64,000 nucleotides of DNA from Paractinoplanes lichenicola. Its GTDB lineage: Bacteria; Actinomycetota; Actinomycetes; Mycobacteriales; Micromonosporaceae. Within the stretch, counting starts at the first letter, position 1. Every line of letters starts with the position of its first letter. Positions 41,006 to 49,375 of the stretch are shown here, piece by piece. The notes under the pieces were generated by a model. The model did not search any database. It saw only the letters and a program-made list of their open reading frames with translations, and was not told where the DNA came from. A program made the translations under genes and the position numbers. The stretch lies in NCBI RefSeq assembly GCF_016785085.1, contig NZ_JAENHO010000021.1:45986-109985 (forward strand). Direction: 5' to 3'.

Positions 41006-42049
41006 ATGGCGAACGTATTGGTGACCGGCGGCACAGGCTACATCGCCGGCTGGTGCATGCTGGCCCTGCTCGACGCGGGGCACTCGGTCCGCACGACGGT
41101 GCGCGATCTGGCCCGCGAACCACAGCTGCGCGAATCGCTTCGACGGAGCAGCACGGGGCCCAGCGACATGCCGGGGCACGGCGGGGCCGAGAGTGCTGAC
41201 AGGCTGCGGGTGTTTCGTGCCGACTTGCGGAGCGACGAGGGCTGGCGGGAGGCGGTCGACGGCTGCGACTACGTGCTGCACGTCGCCTCGCCCACGTTGA
41301 CTCAGGTGCCGCGCAGCGACGACGAGATGGTTCGGCCGGCCGTCGACGGTGCCTTGCGAGTCTTGCGGGCGGCCCGGGCGGCGGGCGTGCGGCGGGTGGT
41401 GCTGACCTCCGCGATCGGCGCCATCGCGTACGGGCATGACCGGCGGGACACCCCGTTCACCGAGCGGGACTGGACGAACGTCGACGCCGACATCGCGCCG
41501 TACCAGAAATCGAAGACCCTGGCCGAGCGCGCCGCCTGGGATTACGCAGCGGGCAGCGGCCTCGAACTGGCCACGGTCAACCCCACCGCCGTGCTCGGTC
41601 CGGTGCTCGGGCCCGACTACTCGCCTTCGCTCAACGCGATCGCGCAGATGCTCGACGGTTCGATGCCGGCCCTGCTGCCGTTCGCGACCGGCTACGTCGA
41701 CGTCCGTGACGTGGCCGCGCTGCACCTGCTCGCCATGACCGAGCCGGCCGCGGCGGGTGAACGGTTCATCGCCACCGCGGGGCACAGTTTGTGGTTGCGC
41801 GAGGTCGCCGCCGTGCTGCGCGACCGGCTCGGCGAGCGCGCGGCCAAGGTGCCGACCCGGGAGATGCCGCTGCTGGTGGCGCGCGGGCTGGCCAAGGTCA
41901 ATCCGCAGATGCGGAACCTGCGCGCGCTGATCGGCCGCAACCTCGACGCGTCCTCGGCCAAAGCCGAACGACTGCTGGGCTGGAAGACCCGCCCGATCGA
42001 GGACACGATCGTCGACACCGCCGAGAGTCTGCTCGCCCTCCCGAGCTGA
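41006..42049 (+). CDS. Extended SDR / NAD-dependent epimerase-reductase
   Basis: 347 residues from the ATG at 41006. N-terminal TGGTGYIAGW cofactor motif, HVASPT, and the active-site Tyr-Lys as YQKSK near residue 170. Closest in style to dihydroflavonol-4-reductase/aldehyde-reductase-like extended SDRs (VTGGTGYIAGWCMLALLDAGHSVRTTVRD). Substrate likely a carbonyl compound. Induced by release of the divergent TetR protein. Confidence 0.88.
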   Translation: MANVLVTGGTGYIAGWCMLALLDAGHSVRTTVRDLAREPQLRESLRRSSTGPSDMPGHGGAESADRLRVFRADLRSDEGWREAVDGCDYVLHVASPTLTQVPRSDDEMVRPAVDGALRVLRAARAAGVRRVVLTSAIGAIAYGHDRRDTPFTERDWTNVDADIAPYQKSKTLAERAAWDYAAGSGLELATVNPTAVLGPVLGPDYSPSLNAIAQMLDGSMPALLPFATGYVDVRDVAALHLLAMTEPAAAGERFIATAGHSLWLREVAAVLRDRLGERAAKVPTREMPLLVARGLAKVNPQMRNLRALIGRNLDASSAKAERLLGWKTRPIEDTIVDTAESLLALPS

Positions 42050-42147
42050 CCGACGAACGGCCCGAAGAGCGGCACGAGTCAGGAGAAGGTAAGGAGCGGA
42101 TAGGGAGAAGGGGCGGGATGAAGGGGTGACGAATTACGCGTTGGTCA

Positions 42148-42172
42148 GTTGACACACAATTGTCATGGGTAG
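42148..42172 (+). promoter_or_regulatory. Candidate SigB-type promoter of the GlsB-like gene
   Basis: GTTG (42148-42151), 15 bp, GGGTAG (42167-42172) fits the actinobacterial general-stress sigma consensus (GNNT-N14-16-GGGTAT) with one mismatch. It lies about 55 bp before a stress-associated membrane protein gene. Overlaps a TGACA...TGTCA inverted repeat. Confidence 0.4.
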
Positions 42173-42227
42173 CCGGCGGAGCCCCTGGGGATTGATGAGG
42201 CAACGTCGATTCGAGGGAGCAAGTCAC

Positions 42228-42506
42228 ATGACCGTCACCGGAATCATCACCGCGCTCATCGTGGGTCTGATCGTCGGAGCGCTGGGCCGGTTGGTCGTGC
42301 CCGGCCGGCAGAACATCCCGATCTGGCTGACGATGCTCATCGGTGTCGTCGCGGCCCTGCTGGGCACCGTGATCGCCCGTGCCGCTGGGGTCAACACCTC
42401 CGGATTCAGCGTGCTGGAACTCGTCATCCAGGTGGTCGTGGCCGCCGTGGGTGTGGCCATCGTCGCAGGCACGGCCGGCCGCCGCGGCCGCCGAGCGCTG
42501 CGCTGA
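42228..42506 (+). CDS. GlsB/YeaQ/YmgE-family stress membrane protein
   Basis: 92 residues with three membrane helices (about 4-22, 31-52, 62-82) and the family pattern GLIVGALGRLVVPGRQNIPIWLTMLIGVVAALLGT. Also called transglycosylase-associated protein. Function unknown, often induced by general stress. GAGGGAGC precedes the ATG at 42228. Its last codons (RALR, stop) are the first unit of the following tandem array. Confidence 0.92.
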   Translation: MTVTGIITALIVGLIVGALGRLVVPGRQNIPIWLTMLIGVVAALLGTVIARAAGVNTSGFSVLELVIQVVVAAVGVAIVAGTAGRRGRRALR

Positions 42507-42606
42507 CCAAGAGCCGAGCGCCGCGCCGAGCAAAGAGCCGAGTGCCGCGCTAAGCAAGAGTCGAGCGCAGCGCTGCGCAAAGCCGAGCGCTGCGCTGAGC
42601 AAGAGC
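42492..42606. repeat. Five 22-24 bp tandem repeats seeded by the end of the GlsB-like gene
   Basis: CGAGCGCTGCGCTGACCAAG-type units start at 42492, 42515, 42539, 42562 and 42584. The first is the last five codons and stop of the preceding gene plus 8 bp; the rest are intergenic and diverge by a few bases. A partial sixth copy follows. Confidence 0.85.
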
Positions 42607-42667
42607 CGCGCACAAGCCGCAGCCGTCAGCGCTGAGCCAACTCGGTGTCGCGCTTGATCTCTCATCG

Positions 42668-42701
42668 GACCCCGTCCCGCCGACCCTCGCGGGGCGGGGT
42701 C
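42668..42701. terminator. Terminator hairpin
   Basis: GACCCCGTCCCGC (42668-42680) pairs with GCGGGGCGGGGTC (42689-42701), 13 bp with one G-T and an 8-nt loop, 7 bp before the stop of the convergent minus-strand gene at 42709. Confidence 0.85.
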
Positions 42702-42708
42702 CCGTGTG

Positions 42709-43710
42709 TCAGATGCCTGCCTTGCGGCCTGCGGCGATCAGGTTTTCGGCGGCCTGTCGCAGGCCCTCGATCTGGTCGAGCTCGGTGTCCTCATGCTCGA
42801 TGTTGACGGCCATGTCGGGGTCGATGCGGTGCAACGCCTGCAGGAACGGCACCCAGAACTCGTCGCCGTGCCCGCGGCCCACGGCGACGAACTGCCACGC
42901 CGGCTCGGACGGCCACTGGTTGAGCGTGTTGCGGCCGCCGAGGTTGAGCGGGTTCTGATCCTCCGGCGTACGGGAGAAGCGGTCGTCGAGAACCCCGAAG
43001 CGGCGCGCGTTGGCCTCGTTGATGCGCGTGTCTTTCGCGGCGGCGTGGAAGACCCGGTCGCCCAGGAACTCGATGGCGGCCACCGGATCCATGCCCTGCC
43101 AGAACAGGTGGCTCGGGTCCATCTCGGCGCCCACGTGCGTGGCGTTCGTCTGCTCGATCAGGCGCAGCAACGTGGGCGGGTTGAACACCAGATTGTGCGG
43201 GTGCATCTCGATGCAGACCTTGACGTCGGCGTCGGCCGCCCGGGCCTGGATGTCGCGCCAGAACGGGACGGCGACCTGCTGCCACTGGTAGTCGAGCACG
43301 TCGAGCCACTGGCTGTCCCACGGGTTGACCACCCAGTTCGCCACCGTGGCGCCGGGTTCGCCGCCGGGCAGGCCCGACATGGTGACCACGCGCTTGACCC
43401 CGAGCTGGGCGGCCAGTTCGATGCTGCGGCGCAGGTCTTCCGCGTGACGCGGGCCGACCAGCGGGTCGGGGTTGAGCGGGTTGCCGTTGCAGTTGAGCCC
43501 GGTCAGCGTGATGCCGGCCTGGGTGTAGCGGCCCAGGTATTCCTCGCGGGCGCCCGCGCTGGCCAGCAGGTCGTCGATCGGGATGTGGGGCGCGGCGATG
43601 AAGCCACCGGTGTTGATCTCGGCACTGGTCAGGCCCATCTCGCCGAGGATCTTGAGGGTCTCGTCGAGGGGGCGGTCGTGCAGGCAGGCGGTGTAGGCAC
43701 CGAGGCGCAT
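42709..43710 (-). CDS. Sugar-phosphate isomerase/epimerase-like TIM barrel
   Basis: 333 residues. Barrel motifs: AEINTGGFIAAPHIP, LTGLNCNGNPLNP, VKVCIEMHPHNLVF, THVGAEMDPSHLFWQG, HAAAKDTRIN and VNIEHEDTELDQIEG, giving the Glu-Asp-His-Glu metal set. It follows the Gfo/Idh gene at 43724 by 13 bp on the same strand, so they form a two-gene sugar or polyol (perhaps inositol-isomer) module. Controlled by the LacI-type protein divergent from them. Confidence 0.88.
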   Translation of the reverse strand: MRLGAYTACLHDRPLDETLKILGEMGLTSAEINTGGFIAAPHIPIDDLLASAGAREEYLGRYTQAGITLTGLNCNGNPLNPDPLVGPRHAEDLRRSIELAAQLGVKRVVTMSGLPGGEPGATVANWVVNPWDSQWLDVLDYQWQQVAVPFWRDIQARAADADVKVCIEMHPHNLVFNPPTLLRLIEQTNATHVGAEMDPSHLFWQGMDPVAAIEFLGDRVFHAAAKDTRINEANARRFGVLDDRFSRTPEDQNPLNLGGRNTLNQWPSEPAWQFVAVGRGHGDEFWVPFLQALHRIDPDMAVNIEHEDTELDQIEGLRQAAENLIAAGRKAGI

Positions 43711-43723
43711 GGGCGGGGTCCTT

Positions 43724-44872
43724 TCAGGATTGGGCGGCGGACACGACCGCCTCGAGGACGCGCAAGTTGTGCAGGCCGTGGGCCAGGTCGGGGCAGGGTG
43801 GCAGCCCCTTGACGCCGGCGATCTGGTCGAGGAACGCGCGGGCCTGATAGACGAAGAAGTCGTTCTGCCCGTGGCCGACGGTGGGGAAATCCATGGGCAG
43901 GCCCCGCGCGACGTACGGATGCCAGGGGCCGATGAGGACCGTGCGGGCGCCGTTGACCGCGATGTCGGGACCGCCGTCGATGATGCTGAACTCGGCCGGG
44001 CGGGTCAGGTCGAACGAGGCCGTGCCGTTCTCGCAGAAGAGGTCGACGCGCAGGGTGTTGGCGTGGCCGAACGCGACCCGCGACAGCGAGAACGTGCCGA
44101 CCGCGCCGCTCGCATAGCCGGCGGTGAACGTGCAGACGTCTTCGTTCTCCACGGGGGCGCGCTCGTCGCTGAGCTGGACGCCACCGGCGTGGCCCACGGC
44201 GACCCCGATGGGCTTGGGCCGATCCTTGATCAGGGTGGCCATGGTCGTGCCGTGGACGTCGGTGGTGTCGCCGCAGAAGAACTCGGCCAGGTCGGTCATG
44301 TGGCTGCCGATGTCGGCCAGCACGCCCGAGCCCGGGCCGCCCTGATAACGCCAGCTCATCGGGCGCTGCGGGTCGAAGCCGTAGTCGCACCAGTAGTTGC
44401 CGACGAAGTGGCGGACCGGGCCGAGCGCACCCTCGACCTGCTCCTTGAGCGCATTGAGGGCGGGGGAGCGGCGGAACGTGAACCCGGTCGCGCCGACCTG
44501 GCCGGGAGCGGCGGCGGCCGCGGCCACCATCGCCTCGCCGTCGGCCACGTTCGGGGCCAGCGGCTTCTCGCAGAGCACGTGTTTGCCCGCGGCCAGCGCG
44601 GCCTCGACGATCTCGCGATGCAGGCTGTTGGCCACGGCGACGCTGACCGCGTGGACGTCGGGCGCGTCGACGACGGCGCGCCAGTCGGTCTCGGCGCGCT
44701 CGTAGCCGTAGCGCGCGGCGGCGTCGGCGGCGAACGGCTCGTGCAGGTCGGCGATCGCGACCAGGCGCGGGGCGGGCTGGTCCAGGCCGAAGACGGTGGC
44801 GGCCTGGCGATAGGCGTTGGCGTGAGCGCGGCCGACCATGCCCGCGCCGATGACTGCGACTCCGACTGTCAT
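43724..44872 (-). CDS. Gfo/Idh/MocA-family oxidoreductase
   Basis: 382 residues from the ATG at 44872 (AAGAGG upstream). Rossmann start VAVIGAGMVGRAHANAYRQAA, Lys motif LCEKPLAPN, and GVLADIGSHMTDLAEFFCGD with the catalytic-side His. Oxidises a sugar or polyol with NAD(P). First gene of the pair; its promoter carries the LacI operator TTAAAGCGCTTTAA. Confidence 0.9.
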   Translation of the reverse strand: MTVGVAVIGAGMVGRAHANAYRQAATVFGLDQPAPRLVAIADLHEPFAADAAARYGYERAETDWRAVVDAPDVHAVSVAVANSLHREIVEAALAAGKHVLCEKPLAPNVADGEAMVAAAAAAPGQVGATGFTFRRSPALNALKEQVEGALGPVRHFVGNYWCDYGFDPQRPMSWRYQGGPGSGVLADIGSHMTDLAEFFCGDTTDVHGTTMATLIKDRPKPIGVAVGHAGGVQLSDERAPVENEDVCTFTAGYASGAVGTFSLSRVAFGHANTLRVDLFCENGTASFDLTRPAEFSIIDGGPDIAVNGARTVLIGPWHPYVARGLPMDFPTVGHGQNDFFVYQARAFLDQIAGVKGLPPCPDLAHGLHNLRVLEAVVSAAQS

Positions 44873-44882
44873 GGGCACCTCT

Positions 44883-44896
44883 TTAAAGCGCTTTAA
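44883..44896. promoter_or_regulatory. LacI-type operator TTAAAGCGCTTTAA
   Basis: A perfect 14-bp palindrome with central GC, 11 bp before the oxidoreductase start and 63 bp before the divergent LacI gene. Its form is typical of LacI-family operators. Confidence 0.75.
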
Positions 44897-44958
44897 GGAC
44901 GCCTGTAATATCGATGTTGATCTCGCTGGGTGTCAAGTCGTGTGCAAGGAGTGAAATA

Positions 44959-46008
44959 GTGGATCAGCGACCGCGGCTGTCCGACGTGGCGGCCCGCGTC
45001 GGCGTCTCGCCCGCCTCGGTCTCGCTCGTGCTGCGCGGCGCCCCCGGCCCGAGCGCCGAGACCCGCGAGCGGGTGCTGGCCGCCGCGGCCGAGCTGGGCT
45101 ATCGCGCTGATCGCACGGCCAGCCTGCTCGCCCGCCGCCGGCGCCACCTGCTGGGCGTGCTGCTCGACGTGCGCAACCCGTTCCACGCCGAGCTGGTCGA
45201 GGAGATCCAGGTCGAGGCCGATCAGGCCGGCTACGAGGTGGTGCTCTCCACGCTCACCCGGGCCCGCGACGAGGCCCGCGCCCTCGAGACCCTGCTCGAC
45301 TTCCGGTGCGAGGCCCTCATCCTGCTCGGCCCCGACGCGCCCGATGCCGCCCTGGCCGCGCTGGCGGCCCAGGTGCCCTGTGTCGTGGTCGGCCGCATGG
45401 CGCGCGGGCTCGACGTCGACGTGGTGCGCCCGGCCGACGACGTGGGGGTCGACGCCGCGCTCGACCACCTGATCGATCTCGGACACACCCGGATCGCGTT
45501 CGTCGACGGTGGGCGGGGTGCGGTGGCCTCCGCCCGGCGGCGCGGATATCGGCGGGCGATGCGCCGGGCCGGGCTCGAGGCGGCGGTGCTCCACGGCGAT
45601 CACACCGAGGAGGGCGGCGTACGGGTGGGCCGGCTGCTCGCCGCCGCCCCCGACCGGCCGACCGCGGTCGTCACCTCCAACGACCGGCTCGCCGTGGGCC
45701 TGATGGACGCGCTGCTCCGGGCCGGCGTCGACGTGCCCGGCGACGTCTCGGTGGTCGGCTACGACGACAGCAGCCTGGCCCGGCTGGCCCACATCGACCT
45801 GACCTCGGTCAACCAGGACGCCCCGGCCCAGGCCCGCGACGCCGTGCGGGCCGCGGTCTCGCGCCTCGACGGCGGCCGCACGACGGCGAGCGAGATGGTT
45901 CTGGTCCCCCGTCTGGTGATCCGCGGAAGCACTGCGGAAAACCTCATGGCAGCCCGCCGGCCGAGCCCGGTAGCATCATCGGCGCAGGGCACTGATGGGG
46001 ACGAGTAG
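44959..46008 (+). CDS. LacI-family transcriptional regulator
   Basis: 349 residues from the GTG at 44959 with AAGGAG 7 bp upstream. Helix-turn-helix RLSDVAARVGVSPASVSLVLRG; sensor domain with GVLLDVRNPFHAELVEEIQ, AVVTSNDRLAVGLMDALL and VSVVGYDDSSLARLAHIDLTSV. Probably represses the divergent oxidoreductase-isomerase pair. Its last 40 bp overlap the promoter and start of the ileS T-box leader. Confidence 0.93.
   Translation: MDQRPRLSDVAARVGVSPASVSLVLRGAPGPSAETRERVLAAAAELGYRADRTASLLARRRRHLLGVLLDVRNPFHAELVEEIQVEADQAGYEVVLSTLTRARDEARALETLLDFRCEALILLGPDAPDAALAALAAQVPCVVVGRMARGLDVDVVRPADDVGVDAALDHLIDLGHTRIAFVDGGRGAVASARRRGYRRAMRRAGLEAAVLHGDHTEEGGVRVGRLLAAAPDRPTAVVTSNDRLAVGLMDALLRAGVDVPGDVSVVGYDDSSLARLAHIDLTSVNQDAPAQARDAVRAAVSRLDGGRTTASEMVLVPRLVIRGSTAENLMAARRPSPVASSAQGTDGDE
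45971..45976 (+). promoter_or_regulatory. Probable -10 element of the ileS leader, inside the end of the LacI gene
   Basis: TAGCAT fits TANNNT and would start transcription near 45983, just before the first conserved T-box element. No clear -35 box, as is common in actinobacteria. Confidence 0.45.
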
Positions 46009-46205
46009 GACCGCACGCAGCCAGGAGAGACCCGGGGACGGTGGAAGCCCGGGGGTGTGCGCGGCCCGAAGATCACCCCGGAGCCGCCGGAGGAAAGGCC
46101 GCAGGGCCGAGTAGAACCGGCAGCAATCCACTTCGAGTGGGCCGCGGGCACGACCGCCGCGGTCAAAGAGGGTGGTACCGCGGGGTAAAACTCGTCCCTC
46201 TGTTG
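45983..46205 (+). ncRNA. T-box leader (tRNA-Ile-sensing) of ileS
   Basis: The T-box sequence AGGGTGGTACCGCGG is at 46169-46183, followed by CGTCCCTC (46193-46200), which pairs with GAGGG as in canonical antiterminator/antisequestrator stems. Upstream, GACGAGTAG near 46000 matches the start of stem I, and AGATCACC near 46070 offers an ATC (Ile) specifier at 46072-46074. No terminator with a U-run is visible and the ribosome site follows closely, which fits the translational type described for actinobacterial ileS leaders. Uncharged tRNA-Ile would raise IleS synthesis. Confidence 0.9.
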
Positions 46206-46242
46206 ATGACGTATGACACGACACGTCCGACGGAGGAATGCC

Positions 46243-49200
46243 TTGTATCGCCCGGTGCCCGCGCAGGTCGACCTGCCCGCCCTCGACCACGACGTCCTGC
46301 GCTTCTGGCAGGACAACAAGATCTTCGCGCGCAGCCTCGAGCAGTCCGCGGGCCGCCCGGAGTGGGTCTTCTACGAGGGCCCGCCCACCGCCAACGGCAT
46401 GCCCGGGGCCCACCACATCGAGGCGCGCGTCTTCAAAGACGTCTTCCCGCGCTATCGCACGATGAAGGGCTTCCACGTCGCCCGCAAGGCCGGGTGGGAC
46501 TGCCACGGGCTCCCGGTCGAGCTCGCGGTGGAGAAGGAGCTCGGCTTCAGCGGCAAGCAGGACATCGAGGCGTACGGGGTGGCCGAGTTCAACGCCCGCT
46601 GCCGCGCCTCCGTCACCCGCCACACCGACGCGTTCGCCGAGCTCACCGAGCGCATGGGCTACTGGGTCGACATGGCCGACGCGTATCGCACGATGGATCC
46701 GGACTACATCGAGTCGGTCTGGTGGTCGCTGCAGCAGATCTTCGACAAGGGCCTGCTGGTCGAGGACTTCCGCGTCGCCCCCTGGTGCCCGCGCGACCAG
46801 ACGACGCTCTCCGACCACGAGCTCGCCCAGGGCTACGAGACCGACGTCGACCCCGCCGTCTACGTCCGGTTCCCCCTCACCTCGGGCCCGCTCGCCGGCA
46901 CCACGTCGCTGCTGGTCTGGACGACCACGCCGTGGACCTTGGTCTCGAACACGGCCGTCGCAGTCAACCCCACCGTCTCGTACGTGGTGATGACCGACGG
47001 CGACGAGCGGCTGGTGCTCGCCGAGCCGCTCGCGAGCCAGGTGCTGGGCGAGGGCTGGACGGCCACCGGCGAGACGTTCACCGGCGCCGAGCTCGAACGC
47101 TGGACGTACAAGCCGCCCTTCCAGCTGGTCGAGGTGCCCGACGCGCACATCGTCATCCTGGCGAACTACGTGACGACCGACAGCGGCACCGGCCTCGTGC
47201 ACCAGTCCCCGGCCTTCGGCGCGGACGACCTCGCCAGTTGCCGGGCGTACGGGCTGCCCATGGTCAATCCGGTGCGGCGCGACGGCACGTTCGAGGCCGA
47301 GTTGCCGATGGTGGGCGGCCTCTTCTTCCGTACGGCCAATGAGCCGCTGGTCGAGGAGCTGCGGCGCACCGGCCTGCTGTTCCGCCTCGACCCGTACGAG
47401 CACCAGTATCCGCACTGCTGGCGCTGCCACACCGCGCTGATCTACTACGCCCAGCCGTCGTGGTACGTGCGCACCACCGCCGTACGGGATGCGCTGTTGC
47501 GGGAGAACGAGAAGACGACCTGGCAGCCGGAGACGGTCAAGCACGGCCGCTACGGCGACTGGCTCAACAACAACGTCGACTGGGCGCTGTCCCGCAACCG
47601 CTACTGGGGCACGCCGCTGCCCATCTGGCGCTGCCCCGAGGGCCACCTGACCTGCATCGGCTCGCTGGCCGAGCTCGGTGAGAAGGCCGGCCGCGACCTC
47701 GCCGGGCTCGACCCGCACCGGCCGTTCATCGACGAGGTGACCTTCGCCTGCCCGCAGTGCGCGGCGACGGCGACCCGCGTGCCCGAGGTCATCGACGCCT
47801 GGTACGACTCGGGTTCGATGCCGTTCGCCCAGTTCGGCTATCCGTACAAGAACAAGGAGCTCTTCGAGCAGCGCTTCCCCGCGCAGTTCATCTCCGAGGC
47901 GATCGACCAGACCCGCGGCTGGTTCTACACGCTGATGGCGGTGAACACGCTGGTCTTCGACCGTTCGTCCTACGAGACCGTCGTCTGCCTGGGCCACATC
48001 CTCGCCGAGGACGGCCGCAAGATGTCCAAGCACCTCGGCAACATCCTCGAGCCGATCCCGCTGATGGACACGCACGGCGCCGACGCGGTCCGCTGGTTCA
48101 TGGCCTGCGTCGGCTCGCCCTGGTCGGCCCGCCGGGTCGGGCACAACACGCTGCAGGAGGTCGTCCGCAAGACGCTGCTGACGTATTGGAACACCGTCGC
48201 GTTCCAGGTGCTCTACGGCCGGTCCTCGGGCTGGACGCCGTCGGCCGCCGACCCCGCGCCGGCCGAGCGCACGCTGCTCGACCGCTGGGTGCTGTCCGAG
48301 CTGAACGACCTGGTTCGCAAGGTCGACGCGGCGTTCGCGGGCTTTGACACCCAGGAGGCGGGCCGGCTGCTGGCCGCGTTCGTCGACGACCTGTCCAACT
48401 GGTACGTGCGCCGCAGCCGCCGCCGGTTCTGGCGCGGTGACCCGGCCGCGCTGGCCACGCTGCACGAGGCCCTGCGCACGGTGACGCTGCTGATGGCGCC
48501 GCTGACGCCGTTCGTGACCGAGCGCGTGTGGCGCGACCTGGTCGTCGAGGTCGACCCGCAGGCGCCCGAGTCGGTGCACCTGGCCGCGTTCCCGGAGCCC
48601 GACGAGTCGCTGGTCGACCCGGCCCTGTCGACGCAGATGGCGCTGGTCCGGCGGCTGGTCGAGCTGGGCCGGGCGGCCCGCGCCGAGTCGGGCATGAAGG
48701 TGCGCCAGCCGCTGTCGCGCGCCCTCGCCTCGGCCGCCGGCTTCGACACCCTGCCGGCCGGCCTGCGCGCCGAGATCGCCGCGGAGCTCAACGTGGGCGA
48801 GGTCGGCTCGGTCGCCGGTTCCTTCGTCGACACCACCGCCAAGGCCAACTTCCGTACGCTGGGCCGGCGGTTCGGCAAGAAGGTGCAGGTGGTCGCGCAG
48901 GCCATCGCCGCGGCCGACGCCGCCGAGCTGAAGGACGCGCTGCGGGCCACGGGCACGGCGTCGCTCGAGGTCGACGGCGAGCAGATCGCGCTGGGTCCCG
49001 ACGAGGTCGTCATCACCGAGACCCCGCGGGCCGGCTGGGCCGTGGCCTCCGACTCGGGCGCCACTGTGGCGCTCGACCTGTCGCTCACCCCTGAGCTGCG
49101 CCGGGCCGGCATCGCCCGCGACGCGGTCCGCCAGATCCAGGAGGCCCGCAAGGCGAGCGGCCTGGAGGTCTCCGACCGCATCGAGCTGCGCTGGTCGGCC

Positions 49201-49356
49201 GAGGGCGAGACGGCCCAGGCCCTGACCGAGCACGCCGCCCTGGTGGCCGACGAGGTGCTGGCCACGTCCTATGCGGAGGGCGAGGCCGGCTGGCCCGGCG
49301 CCCAGCAGTTCGCCGACGAGTCGATCGGCCTGGTGTTCGCGCTACGTAAAGCCTGA
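46243..49356 (+). CDS. ileS: Isoleucyl-tRNA synthetase
   Basis: 1037 residues from a TTG at 46243, preferred because GGAGGA lies 5 bp upstream; an in-frame ATG at 46213 would give 1047 residues but has no ribosome site. HIGH-type motif in GPPTANGMPGAHHIEARVFKD, KMSKS motif in DGRKMSKHLGN, editing domain with TTTPWTLVSNTAVAVNP, and anticodon-binding domain from about residue 690. Length and motifs resemble the eukaryote-like (type 2) IleS, a class often less sensitive to mupirocin. Controlled by the T-box leader directly upstream. Confidence 0.96.
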   Translation: MYRPVPAQVDLPALDHDVLRFWQDNKIFARSLEQSAGRPEWVFYEGPPTANGMPGAHHIEARVFKDVFPRYRTMKGFHVARKAGWDCHGLPVELAVEKELGFSGKQDIEAYGVAEFNARCRASVTRHTDAFAELTERMGYWVDMADAYRTMDPDYIESVWWSLQQIFDKGLLVEDFRVAPWCPRDQTTLSDHELAQGYETDVDPAVYVRFPLTSGPLAGTTSLLVWTTTPWTLVSNTAVAVNPTVSYVVMTDGDERLVLAEPLASQVLGEGWTATGETFTGAELERWTYKPPFQLVEVPDAHIVILANYVTTDSGTGLVHQSPAFGADDLASCRAYGLPMVNPVRRDGTFEAELPMVGGLFFRTANEPLVEELRRTGLLFRLDPYEHQYPHCWRCHTALIYYAQPSWYVRTTAVRDALLRENEKTTWQPETVKHGRYGDWLNNNVDWALSRNRYWGTPLPIWRCPEGHLTCIGSLAELGEKAGRDLAGLDPHRPFIDEVTFACPQCAATATRVPEVIDAWYDSGSMPFAQFGYPYKNKELFEQRFPAQFISEAIDQTRGWFYTLMAVNTLVFDRSSYETVVCLGHILAEDGRKMSKHLGNILEPIPLMDTHGADAVRWFMACVGSPWSARRVGHNTLQEVVRKTLLTYWNTVAFQVLYGRSSGWTPSAADPAPAERTLLDRWVLSELNDLVRKVDAAFAGFDTQEAGRLLAAFVDDLSNWYVRRSRRRFWRGDPAALATLHEALRTVTLLMAPLTPFVTERVWRDLVVEVDPQAPESVHLAAFPEPDESLVDPALSTQMALVRRLVELGRAARAESGMKVRQPLSRALASAAGFDTLPAGLRAEIAAELNVGEVGSVAGSFVDTTAKANFRTLGRRFGKKVQVVAQAIAAADAAELKDALRATGTASLEVDGEQIALGPDEVVITETPRAGWAVASDSGATVALDLSLTPELRRAGIARDAVRQIQEARKASGLEVSDRIELRWSAEGETAQALTEHAALVADEVLATSYAEGEAGWPGAQQFADESIGLVFALRKA

Positions 49357-49375
49357 CCGGGAACGGGTGGCGCCG

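Noticed and set aside
45976..49233. A 1085-codon open frame antisense to ileS
   Set aside because: It mirrors ileS codon for codon, has no ribosome site or family resemblance, and such antisense frames are common at this GC content.
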